DNA of 64,000 nt from Yaniella halotolerans DSM 15476 (GTDB lineage Bacteria > Actinomycetota > Actinomycetes > Actinomycetales > Micrococcaceae). The notes beneath the pieces are model-generated. The model did no database searches and was not told where the DNA came from. It was given only the letters and a program-made list of their open reading frames with translations. The first letter of the stretch is position 1; every line of letters starts with the position of its first letter. This document shows, one piece after another, positions 1 to 6,998 of the stretch. A program made the position numbers and the translations under genes. The DNA is taken from the NCBI RefSeq assembly GCF_000420805.1, contig NZ_ATVQ01000002.1:248001-312000 (forward strand), given 5' to 3'.

Positions 1-402
1 CATTTACTTGGGGTTGCACAGTGGTGTTCGTTTTCGTCCCCGGTATCACCGGAAATGCTTGCCAGTTATATGCGAGCAGCCGATGTTGTAGCCATGCCTT
101 CGGTTTCTGAGTCCTTCGGTCTCGTTGCTGTCGAAGCGCAAGCCTGCGGCACCGCGGTGTTAGCTCATAAGGTGGGCGGATTGAATACTGCCGTAGCGGA
201 TGGCGTCAGCGGGCATCTCGTGGATTCCCTCAATGCAACTGCCTGGGCGGACGCACTGCAGTCTCTGGTTGAGGATCCTGAGCGTTGGCGGGACTATGGC
301 GCTGCCGGGCTTCAGCATGCAGCACAGTTCTCCTGGGCTGCCATGGCAGAACGAATGGCAGAAATTTATACGTCATGTGTCACCGCCGCTCCCCGGTCAT
401 AA
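1..402 (+). CDS. mshA: D-inositol-3-phosphate glycosyltransferase (MshA), C-terminal part
   Basis: Only the last ~134 residues are in the window; the frame is open from base 1 and the start lies upstream. The segment is the C-terminal Rossmann half of a GT4 (GT-B) glycosyltransferase. It has the nucleotide-sugar binding stretch SESFGLVAVEAQACG, with the family's E-x7-E arrangement, followed by GGL and DGVSGHLV. This combination is typical of MshA, which transfers GlcNAc from UDP-GlcNAc to inositol-3-phosphate in the first step of mycothiol synthesis in the cytoplasm. Another GT4 enzyme of similar sequence cannot be fully excluded because the acceptor-binding N-terminal half is missing. An imperfect hairpin follows the stop codon. 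Confidence 0.8.
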   Translation, partial: HLLGVAQWCSFSSPVSPEMLASYMRAADVVAMPSVSESFGLVAVEAQACGTAVLAHKVGGLNTAVADGVSGHLVDSLNATAWADALQSLVEDPERWRDYGAAGLQHAAQFSWAAMAERMAEIYTSCVTAAPRS

Positions 403-408
403 ACACGT

Positions 409-441
409 TGGCCAGCCCCGAAATTTTTTCGGAGCCGGCCA
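409..441. terminator. Imperfect hairpin between convergent mshA and maoC-like genes
   Basis: TGGCC and CCGAA on the left pair with TTCGG and GGCCA on the right, with two mismatched positions and a loop of A and T residues. It lies just after the mshA stop and before the stop of the convergent minus-strand hydratase, so it could serve both directions. There is no long T tract on either side. Confidence 0.5.
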
Positions 442-465
442 GTGAGCTTCACAGGGTAGTTCGAC

Positions 466-1383
466 TTAGTGCAGTCGAATTTCTGCAGTGAAGTGGAGCT
501 TGTCTTTTCGAGCGTTCCAGCCTGTGATGAGCTCCAGGTCATCAGCCTGGTGATAGTTCACCGCAACCTTGGCTGGTAAACGCATCGGCGAGGCGAATTC
601 GATCGCCCATGTATACGGTGCCGTGGTTTCGCGTCCTGCTAGCATCCGTCCCGCGGCGTACATACCGTGTGCAATAGCACCTGGCATGCCGAGAGCCTTG
701 GCTGTGATATTGGACAGGTGAATCGGATTCCGATCGCCTGATACAGCGCCGTAGCGTCGACCGATATCTTTGGGCAGGTGCCACTGAGCAGTTATTGCTG
801 GTGGTTGAAAGCGTTCCCTCTGCGGCCGTTGAGGTTGTTCTGCACCCGGTAGCTGGACTGACCGTGACAGATACAGTGCCATGGATTGCCACAGTAATTT
901 GTCGGTCGTCGGGTCGAAAATCTGCACCCAGATTTCCACCGTTGTGCCTGCGTGATGTGGTGCCAGGTTTTGGGCCCAGGTTGCAATGCGCAGCGGTTGC
1001 CCAATGGGGATATCAGACATGTGCCAAACCTTGTGCTGTAGATGGACCATGCCTAAAAGCGGCAGCGGGAAGTCCCGTTCAGCCATCATTGCAGTGGAAA
1101 GGCTAAATGCCGTGATATGTGCGGTTAATGATGGTGCCGAGTTGTGACCAACGCTGCCGGAGGCACCCAGCAGAGAGTTGTAGTCGTCGACCAGCTGACG
1201 CGAGATTACATCAGTCGTTTGCCAGCACGTGCCCGGTAAGCTCACCGCAATAGGTTTTTTAGGACGTACGACACTGGCTGCAACTTTGCCATACGACGAA
1301 GTCAGCGAGGGCGTCTCCTGTACGGAGACGATCCGCAGTGATTCTGGTTTTGGGTCCGAGTCAATGATGTTTGGTGTTTCCAT
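466..1383 (-). CDS. MaoC-like (R)-hydratase / 3-hydroxyacyl dehydratase
   Basis: A 305-residue double hot-dog protein. The C-terminal hot-dog carries the hydratase-2 signature: D217-x-N-P-I-H222, then a glycine-rich GAIAHGMYAAG segment. The family hydrates or dehydrates enoyl/3-hydroxyacyl thioesters. The ATG at 1383 overlaps the stop of the upstream reductase as TAATG, so the two are translationally coupled; a longer reading from 1410 would overlap more and is less likely. The pair hydratase + HMW FabG, with a thiolase alongside, resembles HtdX-FabG4-FadA2 of mycobacteria. Whether the module works in degradation or synthesis cannot be told from sequence; the neighbouring acyl-CoA oxidase favours degradation. 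Confidence 0.82.
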   Translation of the reverse strand: METPNIIDSDPKPESLRIVSVQETPSLTSSYGKVAASVVRPKKPIAVSLPGTCWQTTDVISRQLVDDYNSLLGASGSVGHNSAPSLTAHITAFSLSTAMMAERDFPLPLLGMVHLQHKVWHMSDIPIGQPLRIATWAQNLAPHHAGTTVEIWVQIFDPTTDKLLWQSMALYLSRSVQLPGAEQPQRPQRERFQPPAITAQWHLPKDIGRRYGAVSGDRNPIHLSNITAKALGMPGAIAHGMYAAGRMLAGRETTAPYTWAIEFASPMRLPAKVAVNYHQADDLELITGWNARKDKLHFTAEIRLH

Positions 1384-2747
1384 TATTGCCCCACCATCGA
1401 CTGACCACATACGCGCAGGGTTGTGCCGTTGATTCCAGCTGAAGCATCTGCATGGAACAGTGCAATCGCTTCGGCAACATCCACTGGACGACCACCCTGT
1501 TGGAGAGAGTTCATTCGACGCGCCACTTCACGGGTTGCTGTTGGCATTGCATCGGTCATCGCTGTTTCGATGAATCCTGGTGCTACCGCGTTGATCGATC
1601 CGCCGGACTCCCCCAGCAGTTCAGCATAGGCCTGTGTCATACCTATGATCCCGGCTTTTGCCGCGGCATAGTTGGTTTGTCCGCGGTTGCCTGCAATCCC
1701 TGAAGTAGAAGACAGCGAAGTGATCCGTAAGCTGTCAGCCACAATCCCGTCTCCACGTGCTTGGAGTAGCTGCTCATTGATGCGCAGTGGCGCTGTGATA
1801 TTGACGGCGATCAGCGAGTCCCAGCGACTGTCATCCATGTTGGCCAGGAGCTTGTCACGGGTGATACCGGCGTTATGCACGATACCGTCGAGTCGGCCGA
1901 AGCGCTCCCCTGCTTTTTGGAGTAACTGATCTCCGGCATCTTCGGCAGTAATGTCCATTTGGACAGCGATGCCGCCGACTCGGTTCATGACGTCAGACAA
2001 AGCATCCCCCGCTGATGGCATATCGACACCGATAACGGTCGCGCCGTCACGGGCTAATACTTCACTAATTGCGGCGCCGATGCCTCGAGCGGCACCGGTA
2101 ACTACGATGACTTTGTCAGCCAGAGGCGCATCCCAGTTGGCCGGTACCTCGCCGGCGGAAGATGAGACCGTCAGGAATTGTCCGGCGACATAAGCAGACC
2201 GCCCAGATAGGAAAAACCGGAGGGCGGATTGGGCTGAGGCGGCGGTCATCTCGACATCATCGCCCAGCACAATCCCATTCGCTGTAGCGCCTCGGCGCAT
2301 CTCTTTGGCCAGTGATCGGGTAAAACCTTCTACGCCCCGTCGTGCGGCGAGTGCTGTGGCATCGTTGGTAACGGAAGCTGCATTCGGATCACGGAAAATG
2401 GTCACGATTCGACCATTGGAGTCCAGTTGGCGCAGAGCTTGTCCCAGTTCCAGGACCGTGTCCGAGAGATCCTGTGGGTGCTGTACACCGTCGAGTGCCA
2501 CGACAACGGCCGCGAAGTTCTGCTTGAGTCCGACATCTCGACGGACATCATATTCTTCCTTCCATAGTTGCTTGGCCACTGACTCGGCTGCTGCCGAGCT
2601 ACCGAGTACTAGAACCGGACCGGTGACTAAAGGATCACCTTGAGTGTGCCTACGTAGTGGTACTGGTTGCGGTAATCCAGCGGTTTTTGCAATTTTTTTA
2701 CCAAATGGCTGGTTGACGAACCGAGTGTAACCGTCTGTTTGTGACAT
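1383..2747 (-). CDS. High-molecular-weight 3-oxoacyl reductase (FabG4-like SDR)
   Basis: A 454-residue protein in two parts: a flavodoxin-like N-terminal domain of about 200 residues without a clear cofactor motif, and a C-terminal classical SDR domain. The SDR domain has the VTGAARGIGAA nucleotide-binding motif, HNAG, and the catalytic Y360-A-A-A-K364. This layout is that of actinobacterial HMW FabG (FabG4), an NADH-dependent 3-ketoacyl-CoA/ACP reductase. The ATG at 2747 is preceded by a GAAAGGAC ribosome-binding site about 13 bases upstream; a longer frame would run back into the thiolase gene. It sits 38 bases after the thiolase and overlaps the hydratase, so the three minus-strand genes form an operon. 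Confidence 0.87.
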   Translation of the reverse strand: MSQTDGYTRFVNQPFGKKIAKTAGLPQPVPLRRHTQGDPLVTGPVLVLGSSAAAESVAKQLWKEEYDVRRDVGLKQNFAAVVVALDGVQHPQDLSDTVLELGQALRQLDSNGRIVTIFRDPNAASVTNDATALAARRGVEGFTRSLAKEMRRGATANGIVLGDDVEMTAASAQSALRFFLSGRSAYVAGQFLTVSSSAGEVPANWDAPLADKVIVVTGAARGIGAAISEVLARDGATVIGVDMPSAGDALSDVMNRVGGIAVQMDITAEDAGDQLLQKAGERFGRLDGIVHNAGITRDKLLANMDDSRWDSLIAVNITAPLRINEQLLQARGDGIVADSLRITSLSSTSGIAGNRGQTNYAAAKAGIIGMTQAYAELLGESGGSINAVAPGFIETAMTDAMPTATREVARRMNSLQQGGRPVDVAEAIALFHADASAGINGTTLRVCGQSMVGQ

Positions 2748-2785
2748 AAAGTAATGTCGTCCTTTCAAAAATCCCAATTCGTCGT

Positions 2786-4105
2786 TTAGCGTCCGCGGAG
2801 CAGAGCAACTGCGCCTTGTCCCCCCGCAGCACATACAGAGATGAGTCCCAATGAATCGGGTCCTTTTTCGTGCAACATCTTGGACAGGCTAGCTACGATA
2901 CGTGGGCCAGTGGCAGCAAAGGGATGTCCCGCAGCCAACGAAGAGCCTTTCACGTTCAGTTTTGTCGGATCAATCTGGCCAAGTGCTTTGTCGCGGCCAA
3001 GAACATTCTTGTTGTAATCTTCGTCAGCCAGGGCTTTCATAGTTGCAGCAACTGTGCCTGCGAAGGCTTCGTGGATTTCGAAGAAGTCAATATCGTCTAG
3101 CCCAAGACCGTGTCGATCAAGAATCCGAGGAATCGCATAGGTTGGAGCCATGAGCAGGCCATCTTCACCGTTCACGAAATCTACAGCAGCGACTTCGAAG
3201 TCCATGAACTCAGCCAAAATCGGTAGGTTGTTTGTCTCTGCCCATTCTTCAGAAGATAACAAGGCCGCTGCGGCGCCATCGGTCATCGGCGTCGAGTTGC
3301 CCGCTGTCATCGTTGCTTCTTCACCGAGCTGTTTTCCAAACGCGATTCGAAGCTTGCCAAGAGACTCAAGATCGGAGCCTGGTCGCATGTTGTTGTCACG
3401 GTCAAGGCCACGGAATGGTGTCATCAGATCATTGAAGAAACCTTCTTCGTAGGCTGCCGCCATATTATTGTGCGAGTTCATGGCGATTTCGTCTTGTTCT
3501 TGCCGGGTGACACCCCAGTCGTGAGTAGTTAATGCCTGGTGCTCTCCCATGGAAAGACCCGTGCGGACTTCTCCAGCTTGCGGGGCCAGCGGGGCGAAGT
3601 GCTTCGGGCGAAGTTTCATCGCAACTTTAATCTTGTCCTGCGTGGTGCGCGCACGATTCAACTGCATGAACAGTTCGCGGGCGTCACTATTAAAGGCCAA
3701 GGGGGCATCAGAGATGGTATCGACACCACCACCGATACCTGAATCAATTTGCCCGAGTCGAATTTTATTGGCCACACCGCCCACAGTCTCAATACCTGTG
3801 GCGCAGGCAGTCTGCACATCGTGGGCAGGTGTGTGAGCTGCTAGTGAGGTTCCCAGGACAGATTCCCGTGTCAGATTGAAATCTGCGGAGTGCTTCATAA
3901 CAGCACCGGCAACGACTTCTCCCAACTGTTCACCTTGAAGGCCGAACCGAGCGATCAGTCCCTCTAGCGTGGACGTAAGCATGTCCTGGTTAGAAGCACC
4001 AGTGTAGGCGCCGTGCGCTCGTGCAAAAGGAATACGGTTACCGCCAAGCACTACTGCTGGACGGAGGGAGCCACCGGCAATTGCCGCGTTCGATGTAGAA
4101 GTCAT
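2786..4105 (-). CDS. Acetyl-CoA C-acyltransferase (thiolase, FadA2-like)
   Basis: A 439-residue thiolase, the usual length for the long actinobacterial FadA2 group. Visible active-site elements are the nucleophilic Cys101 in QTACATG, the EIHEAFAG motif (NEAF equivalent), the GHP histidine near residue 390, and the second cysteine in SVCAAGGQG. It would cleave or condense 3-oxoacyl-CoA with CoA. It is first in the minus-strand operon with the reductase and hydratase and diverges from the TetR gene, so it is likely controlled from the palindromes at 4133-4178. A GAAAGAGA ribosome-binding site lies upstream of the ATG. Confidence 0.88.
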   Translation of the reverse strand: MTSTSNAAIAGGSLRPAVVLGGNRIPFARAHGAYTGASNQDMLTSTLEGLIARFGLQGEQLGEVVAGAVMKHSADFNLTRESVLGTSLAAHTPAHDVQTACATGIETVGGVANKIRLGQIDSGIGGGVDTISDAPLAFNSDARELFMQLNRARTTQDKIKVAMKLRPKHFAPLAPQAGEVRTGLSMGEHQALTTHDWGVTRQEQDEIAMNSHNNMAAAYEEGFFNDLMTPFRGLDRDNNMRPGSDLESLGKLRIAFGKQLGEEATMTAGNSTPMTDGAAAALLSSEEWAETNNLPILAEFMDFEVAAVDFVNGEDGLLMAPTYAIPRILDRHGLGLDDIDFFEIHEAFAGTVAATMKALADEDYNKNVLGRDKALGQIDPTKLNVKGSSLAAGHPFAATGPRIVASLSKMLHEKGPDSLGLISVCAAGGQGAVALLRGR

Positions 4106-4132
4106 TCAAATCTCTTTCGCATTGATTCTGCT

Positions 4133-4178
4133 GTGAATGTGTTTACCAACACTCACTTTACCTGATACTCTCAGTATC
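4133..4178. promoter_or_regulatory. Divergent operator/promoter with two palindromes (TetR control region)
   Basis: Two inverted repeats lie between the thiolase and TetR genes. At 4133-4156 is GTGAnTGT-n8-ACAnTCAC, and at 4164-4178 is the perfect GATACT-CTC-AGTATC. They coincide with a plausible plus-strand promoter: TTTACC (4142-4147), an 18-base spacer, and TACTCT (4166-4171). The -10 ends 7 bases before a GTG codon at 4179. TetR proteins typically repress their own promoter through such palindromes. Which palindrome is the actual site, and which promoter each controls, is inference. Confidence 0.6.
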
Positions 4179-4829
4179 GTGAAGATCTCTGAAAGACCCA
4201 CTCCAGACGGGCGCAATACGCGTTGGGCAGCACACCGTCGTCAACGGCGCAGTGAGCTTATTCGTGCAGCCCGTGCTGCCGTCCACACTATTGGTCCTGA
4301 CGTTTCCATGGAAGAAATCGCTAGCCATGCGGGGACTTCTAAATCCGTGTTCTACCGTTACTTTGAAGATAAGAGGGGTTTGCAACACGCGGTTGCCCAG
4401 GGCTCTATAGACTTCATGGAAGCCGAGCTTAAAAAAGCGGGGAAATCTGCGACCAGTGCTCAGGATGGCCTCTTCACCATGGTGCTGTCATATCTGCGCC
4501 TCGCCGACTCGTCCCCCAACGTCTACAATTTTTCGATCGCCATCCCAACCGGCATGGCGATCATTACAGAAAACTTGGCGCGATTTTTACAACGCAGCGT
4601 AGAGAATGTTCTCCCCGAATACCAGGGCGAGAGTGGTAACAAAAACTTGGCCTACTACTGGGCCACGGCAGCCGTGGGTTTCGTCCGTGCTGCCGGTGAA
4701 TCATGGATCGCTGATCCTCAACAACGTCAACAACTCAGTGCCGACGTATTAGCCCGGAGCATCTCTGACTGGTTGCTTACGGGTATCGATACCACAGGAA
4801 CTACCAATACACCGCATGAGGAGCCCTAA
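4179..4829 (+). CDS. TetR-family transcriptional regulator
   Basis: The N-terminal helix-turn-helix is clear (MEEIASHAGTSKSVFYRYFEDKRG), followed by a ~150-residue all-helical ligand domain that is poorly conserved, as usual in TetR proteins. The GTG at 4179 is preferred: it sits 7 bases after a good -10, implying a leaderless mRNA. The in-frame ATG at 4137 would place both operators inside the coding region. No Shine-Dalgarno sequence is seen. The stop overlaps the ATG of the acyl-CoA oxidase (TAATG). It probably senses an acyl-CoA or fatty acid and represses both divergent units; the ligand is inferred from the neighbours only. Confidence 0.83.
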   Translation: MKISERPTPDGRNTRWAAHRRQRRSELIRAARAAVHTIGPDVSMEEIASHAGTSKSVFYRYFEDKRGLQHAVAQGSIDFMEAELKKAGKSATSAQDGLFTMVLSYLRLADSSPNVYNFSIAIPTGMAIITENLARFLQRSVENVLPEYQGESGNKNLAYYWATAAVGFVRAAGESWIADPQQRQQLSADVLARSISDWLLTGIDTTGTTNTPHEEP

Positions 4830-6862
4830 TGTCGTCCAAGCATAAGAACTTACAAATCAACAAAGACGAACTCCAAGAGCATCTTCTTGGCCCTTGGGCA
4901 GAAGACCGTCGACAACTCCGTAAGATCATGGAAGAACCGATTTTCCATTACCAATTCAACCTCACTAAAGAGGACCAACGTGAGTTGACCCTACGGCAAA
5001 TTCAAGAACTGGCTGATCGAAAGCTTATTGGCAAAGCGTATCCAAAAGCTTTCGGCGGCAAAGAAAATCCTGGTGGCAATGTCGCAGGATTCGCCGAAAT
5101 GTTCCACGCTAATCCATCCATGCAGATTAAAGGCGGAGTACAGTGGGGCCTCTTCGGTTCCGCTATTCTGACCCTCGGGAATGAAGAACAGCATCAGCGC
5201 TGGCTTCCGGGTGTCTTGAGTCTTGAACTCCCCGGAGTGTATGCAATGACCGAAATTGGTCACGGTTCGGACGTCGGTAACGTTGACACCACCGCTACCT
5301 TCATCCCTGAAGACGATGAGTTCGAAATTCACACGCCATTTCGAGCTGCTTGGAAAGAATTCCTTGGCAACGCTGCCAAAGACGGTAAAGCCGCTGTGGT
5401 GTTTGCCCAGTTAATCACGAAGAACGTCAATTACGGTGTGCACGCTTTCTTTGTGCCATTGCGCGATGATGACGGAAACTTTTTGCCCGGAGTCGGTGGC
5501 GAGGATGATGGATTCAAGGGCGGCTTGAACGGTATCGATAATGGTCGCTTGCACTTTACAAATGTGCGAATTCCAAGAACAAACTTGCTGAATAAATTGG
5601 GCGACGTCGATGAGAATGGTGATTACAGCACCTCGATCCCTTCATCAGGTCGCAGGTTTTTCACCATGTTGGGAGCTCTGGTCCAAGGCCGTGTCTCACT
5701 TGCTACGACTGCGGCAAATGCATCCGCACTGGCACTTACCGGGGCCATCACCTACGGAAATCAACGACGTCAGTTTAACGCAGCTTCAGATATTGAAGAA
5801 CAGGTCTTGCTCGACTATGGCTTGCATCAACGTCGTTTGATTGACCGTTTGGCTCGGACATACGCCGATATCTTTACGACCAACGATTTGCTAGTGAAAT
5901 TTCACGAAGTCTTCTCTGGCCAAGACGACACCGACGACAATCGCCAAGAACTTGAAACACTCGCTGCCGGAATCAAAGCCGTCACAACGTGGAACGCCAT
6001 GGATACGTTCCAAGAATCAAGAGAAGCAACGGGTGGGGCAGGCTACATCGCCTCCAAGAACCGTTTCGGTGCTCTGCGCGACGACCTGGACATATACACC
6101 ACCTTTGAAGGCGACAATAACGTATTGTTGCAACTCGTTGGACGTCGTCTCCTAGGCGATTATTCAAAGGAATTATCGAACCCTTCGTTTAAAGTTCTCA
6201 GCCGGTATGTAGCCGAGCGCGCAGAACAGACGCTGTACGAACGCTCCGGGCTGCGTCGTGTAGTACAGCAAGTAAGCGATATTGGATCAGACCGTCGGTC
6301 GGCGTCCTGGTTGAAAGATACCGATGTCCAGCGCAGTCTTTTTACTGACCGTGTGCGTACTCAGATTGCTGAAGTCGCTGAGGCACTGCGTCCTGTGGCG
6401 AAGAAATCCCAAGCAGAGCAAGCTAGAGTCTTCAACGAAAATCAATACGAACTCATTAAAGCTTCGAAATCTCATGCCCAGCTTCTCCAGTGGGAATCGT
6501 TTACCGATGCTCTCGACAAGATCAAAGATCCTGAAACACTCAAGGTCATGACATGGATGCGTGACTTGTTCGCCCTGTCCACGATTGAACAAGACCTGGG
6601 CTGGTTTATCGAATACGGGCGTATCTCTCAACAACGTGCTCGGACACTGCGCGAATATACCAATCGCTTGGCTGCCCGACTACGAGCACATGCTCAAGAC
6701 CTCGTTGATGCCTTTGGGTATAACCAAAACCACCTGCGCATGGATATCACCTCTGGGATCGAACGTGAACGACAAGAGGAGGCCATGGAATATTATCGTC
6801 GCCTCCGTGCTTCGGGTGATGCTCCGATTCCGGAAAAAGTGTATCGAGCACGTCAAAAGTAA
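4829..6862 (+). CDS. Acyl-CoA oxidase / acyl-CoA dehydrogenase (ACOX type)
   Basis: 677 residues, the size of peroxisomal-type acyl-CoA oxidases rather than ~380-residue dehydrogenases. The FAD-dependent core shows YAMTEIGHGSD (from residue 138), GGAGY around residue 405, and FEGDNNVLLQ (from residue 426), where the Glu aligns with the ACOX catalytic base. An ACOX C-terminal helical domain follows. It would carry out the first alpha,beta-oxidation of acyl-CoA; if a true oxidase, O2 is the acceptor and H2O2 is released. Cotranscribed with and coupled to the TetR gene, and opposite hydratase, reductase and thiolase, it completes a full beta-oxidation set. Oxidase versus dehydrogenase activity cannot be settled by sequence alone. 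Confidence 0.85.
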   Translation: MSSKHKNLQINKDELQEHLLGPWAEDRRQLRKIMEEPIFHYQFNLTKEDQRELTLRQIQELADRKLIGKAYPKAFGGKENPGGNVAGFAEMFHANPSMQIKGGVQWGLFGSAILTLGNEEQHQRWLPGVLSLELPGVYAMTEIGHGSDVGNVDTTATFIPEDDEFEIHTPFRAAWKEFLGNAAKDGKAAVVFAQLITKNVNYGVHAFFVPLRDDDGNFLPGVGGEDDGFKGGLNGIDNGRLHFTNVRIPRTNLLNKLGDVDENGDYSTSIPSSGRRFFTMLGALVQGRVSLATTAANASALALTGAITYGNQRRQFNAASDIEEQVLLDYGLHQRRLIDRLARTYADIFTTNDLLVKFHEVFSGQDDTDDNRQELETLAAGIKAVTTWNAMDTFQESREATGGAGYIASKNRFGALRDDLDIYTTFEGDNNVLLQLVGRRLLGDYSKELSNPSFKVLSRYVAERAEQTLYERSGLRRVVQQVSDIGSDRRSASWLKDTDVQRSLFTDRVRTQIAEVAEALRPVAKKSQAEQARVFNENQYELIKASKSHAQLLQWESFTDALDKIKDPETLKVMTWMRDLFALSTIEQDLGWFIEYGRISQQRARTLREYTNRLAARLRAHAQDLVDAFGYNQNHLRMDITSGIERERQEEAMEYYRRLRASGDAPIPEKVYRARQK

Positions 6863-6888
6863 GCTGCCAAATTACAAGTTAGACCCTG

Positions 6889-6923
6889 CTGTGTCGCCAT
6901 TCTCGTAGGGAGTGGCGACACAG
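6889..6923 (+). terminator. Hairpin after acyl-CoA oxidase
   Basis: A perfect 11-bp stem (CTGTGTCGCCA / TGGCGACACAG) with a 13-base loop lies 26 bases after the stop codon. There is no strong T tract, so it may be an intrinsic terminator of the actinobacterial U-poor kind or a 3'-end stabiliser. Confidence 0.6.
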
Positions 6924-6998
6924 TGCATTAATCCACTCCAAAAATCCAGAAAAACATGTCTCGTTATATGAGTGAGCTACACCAAATCCAGTGATTGA

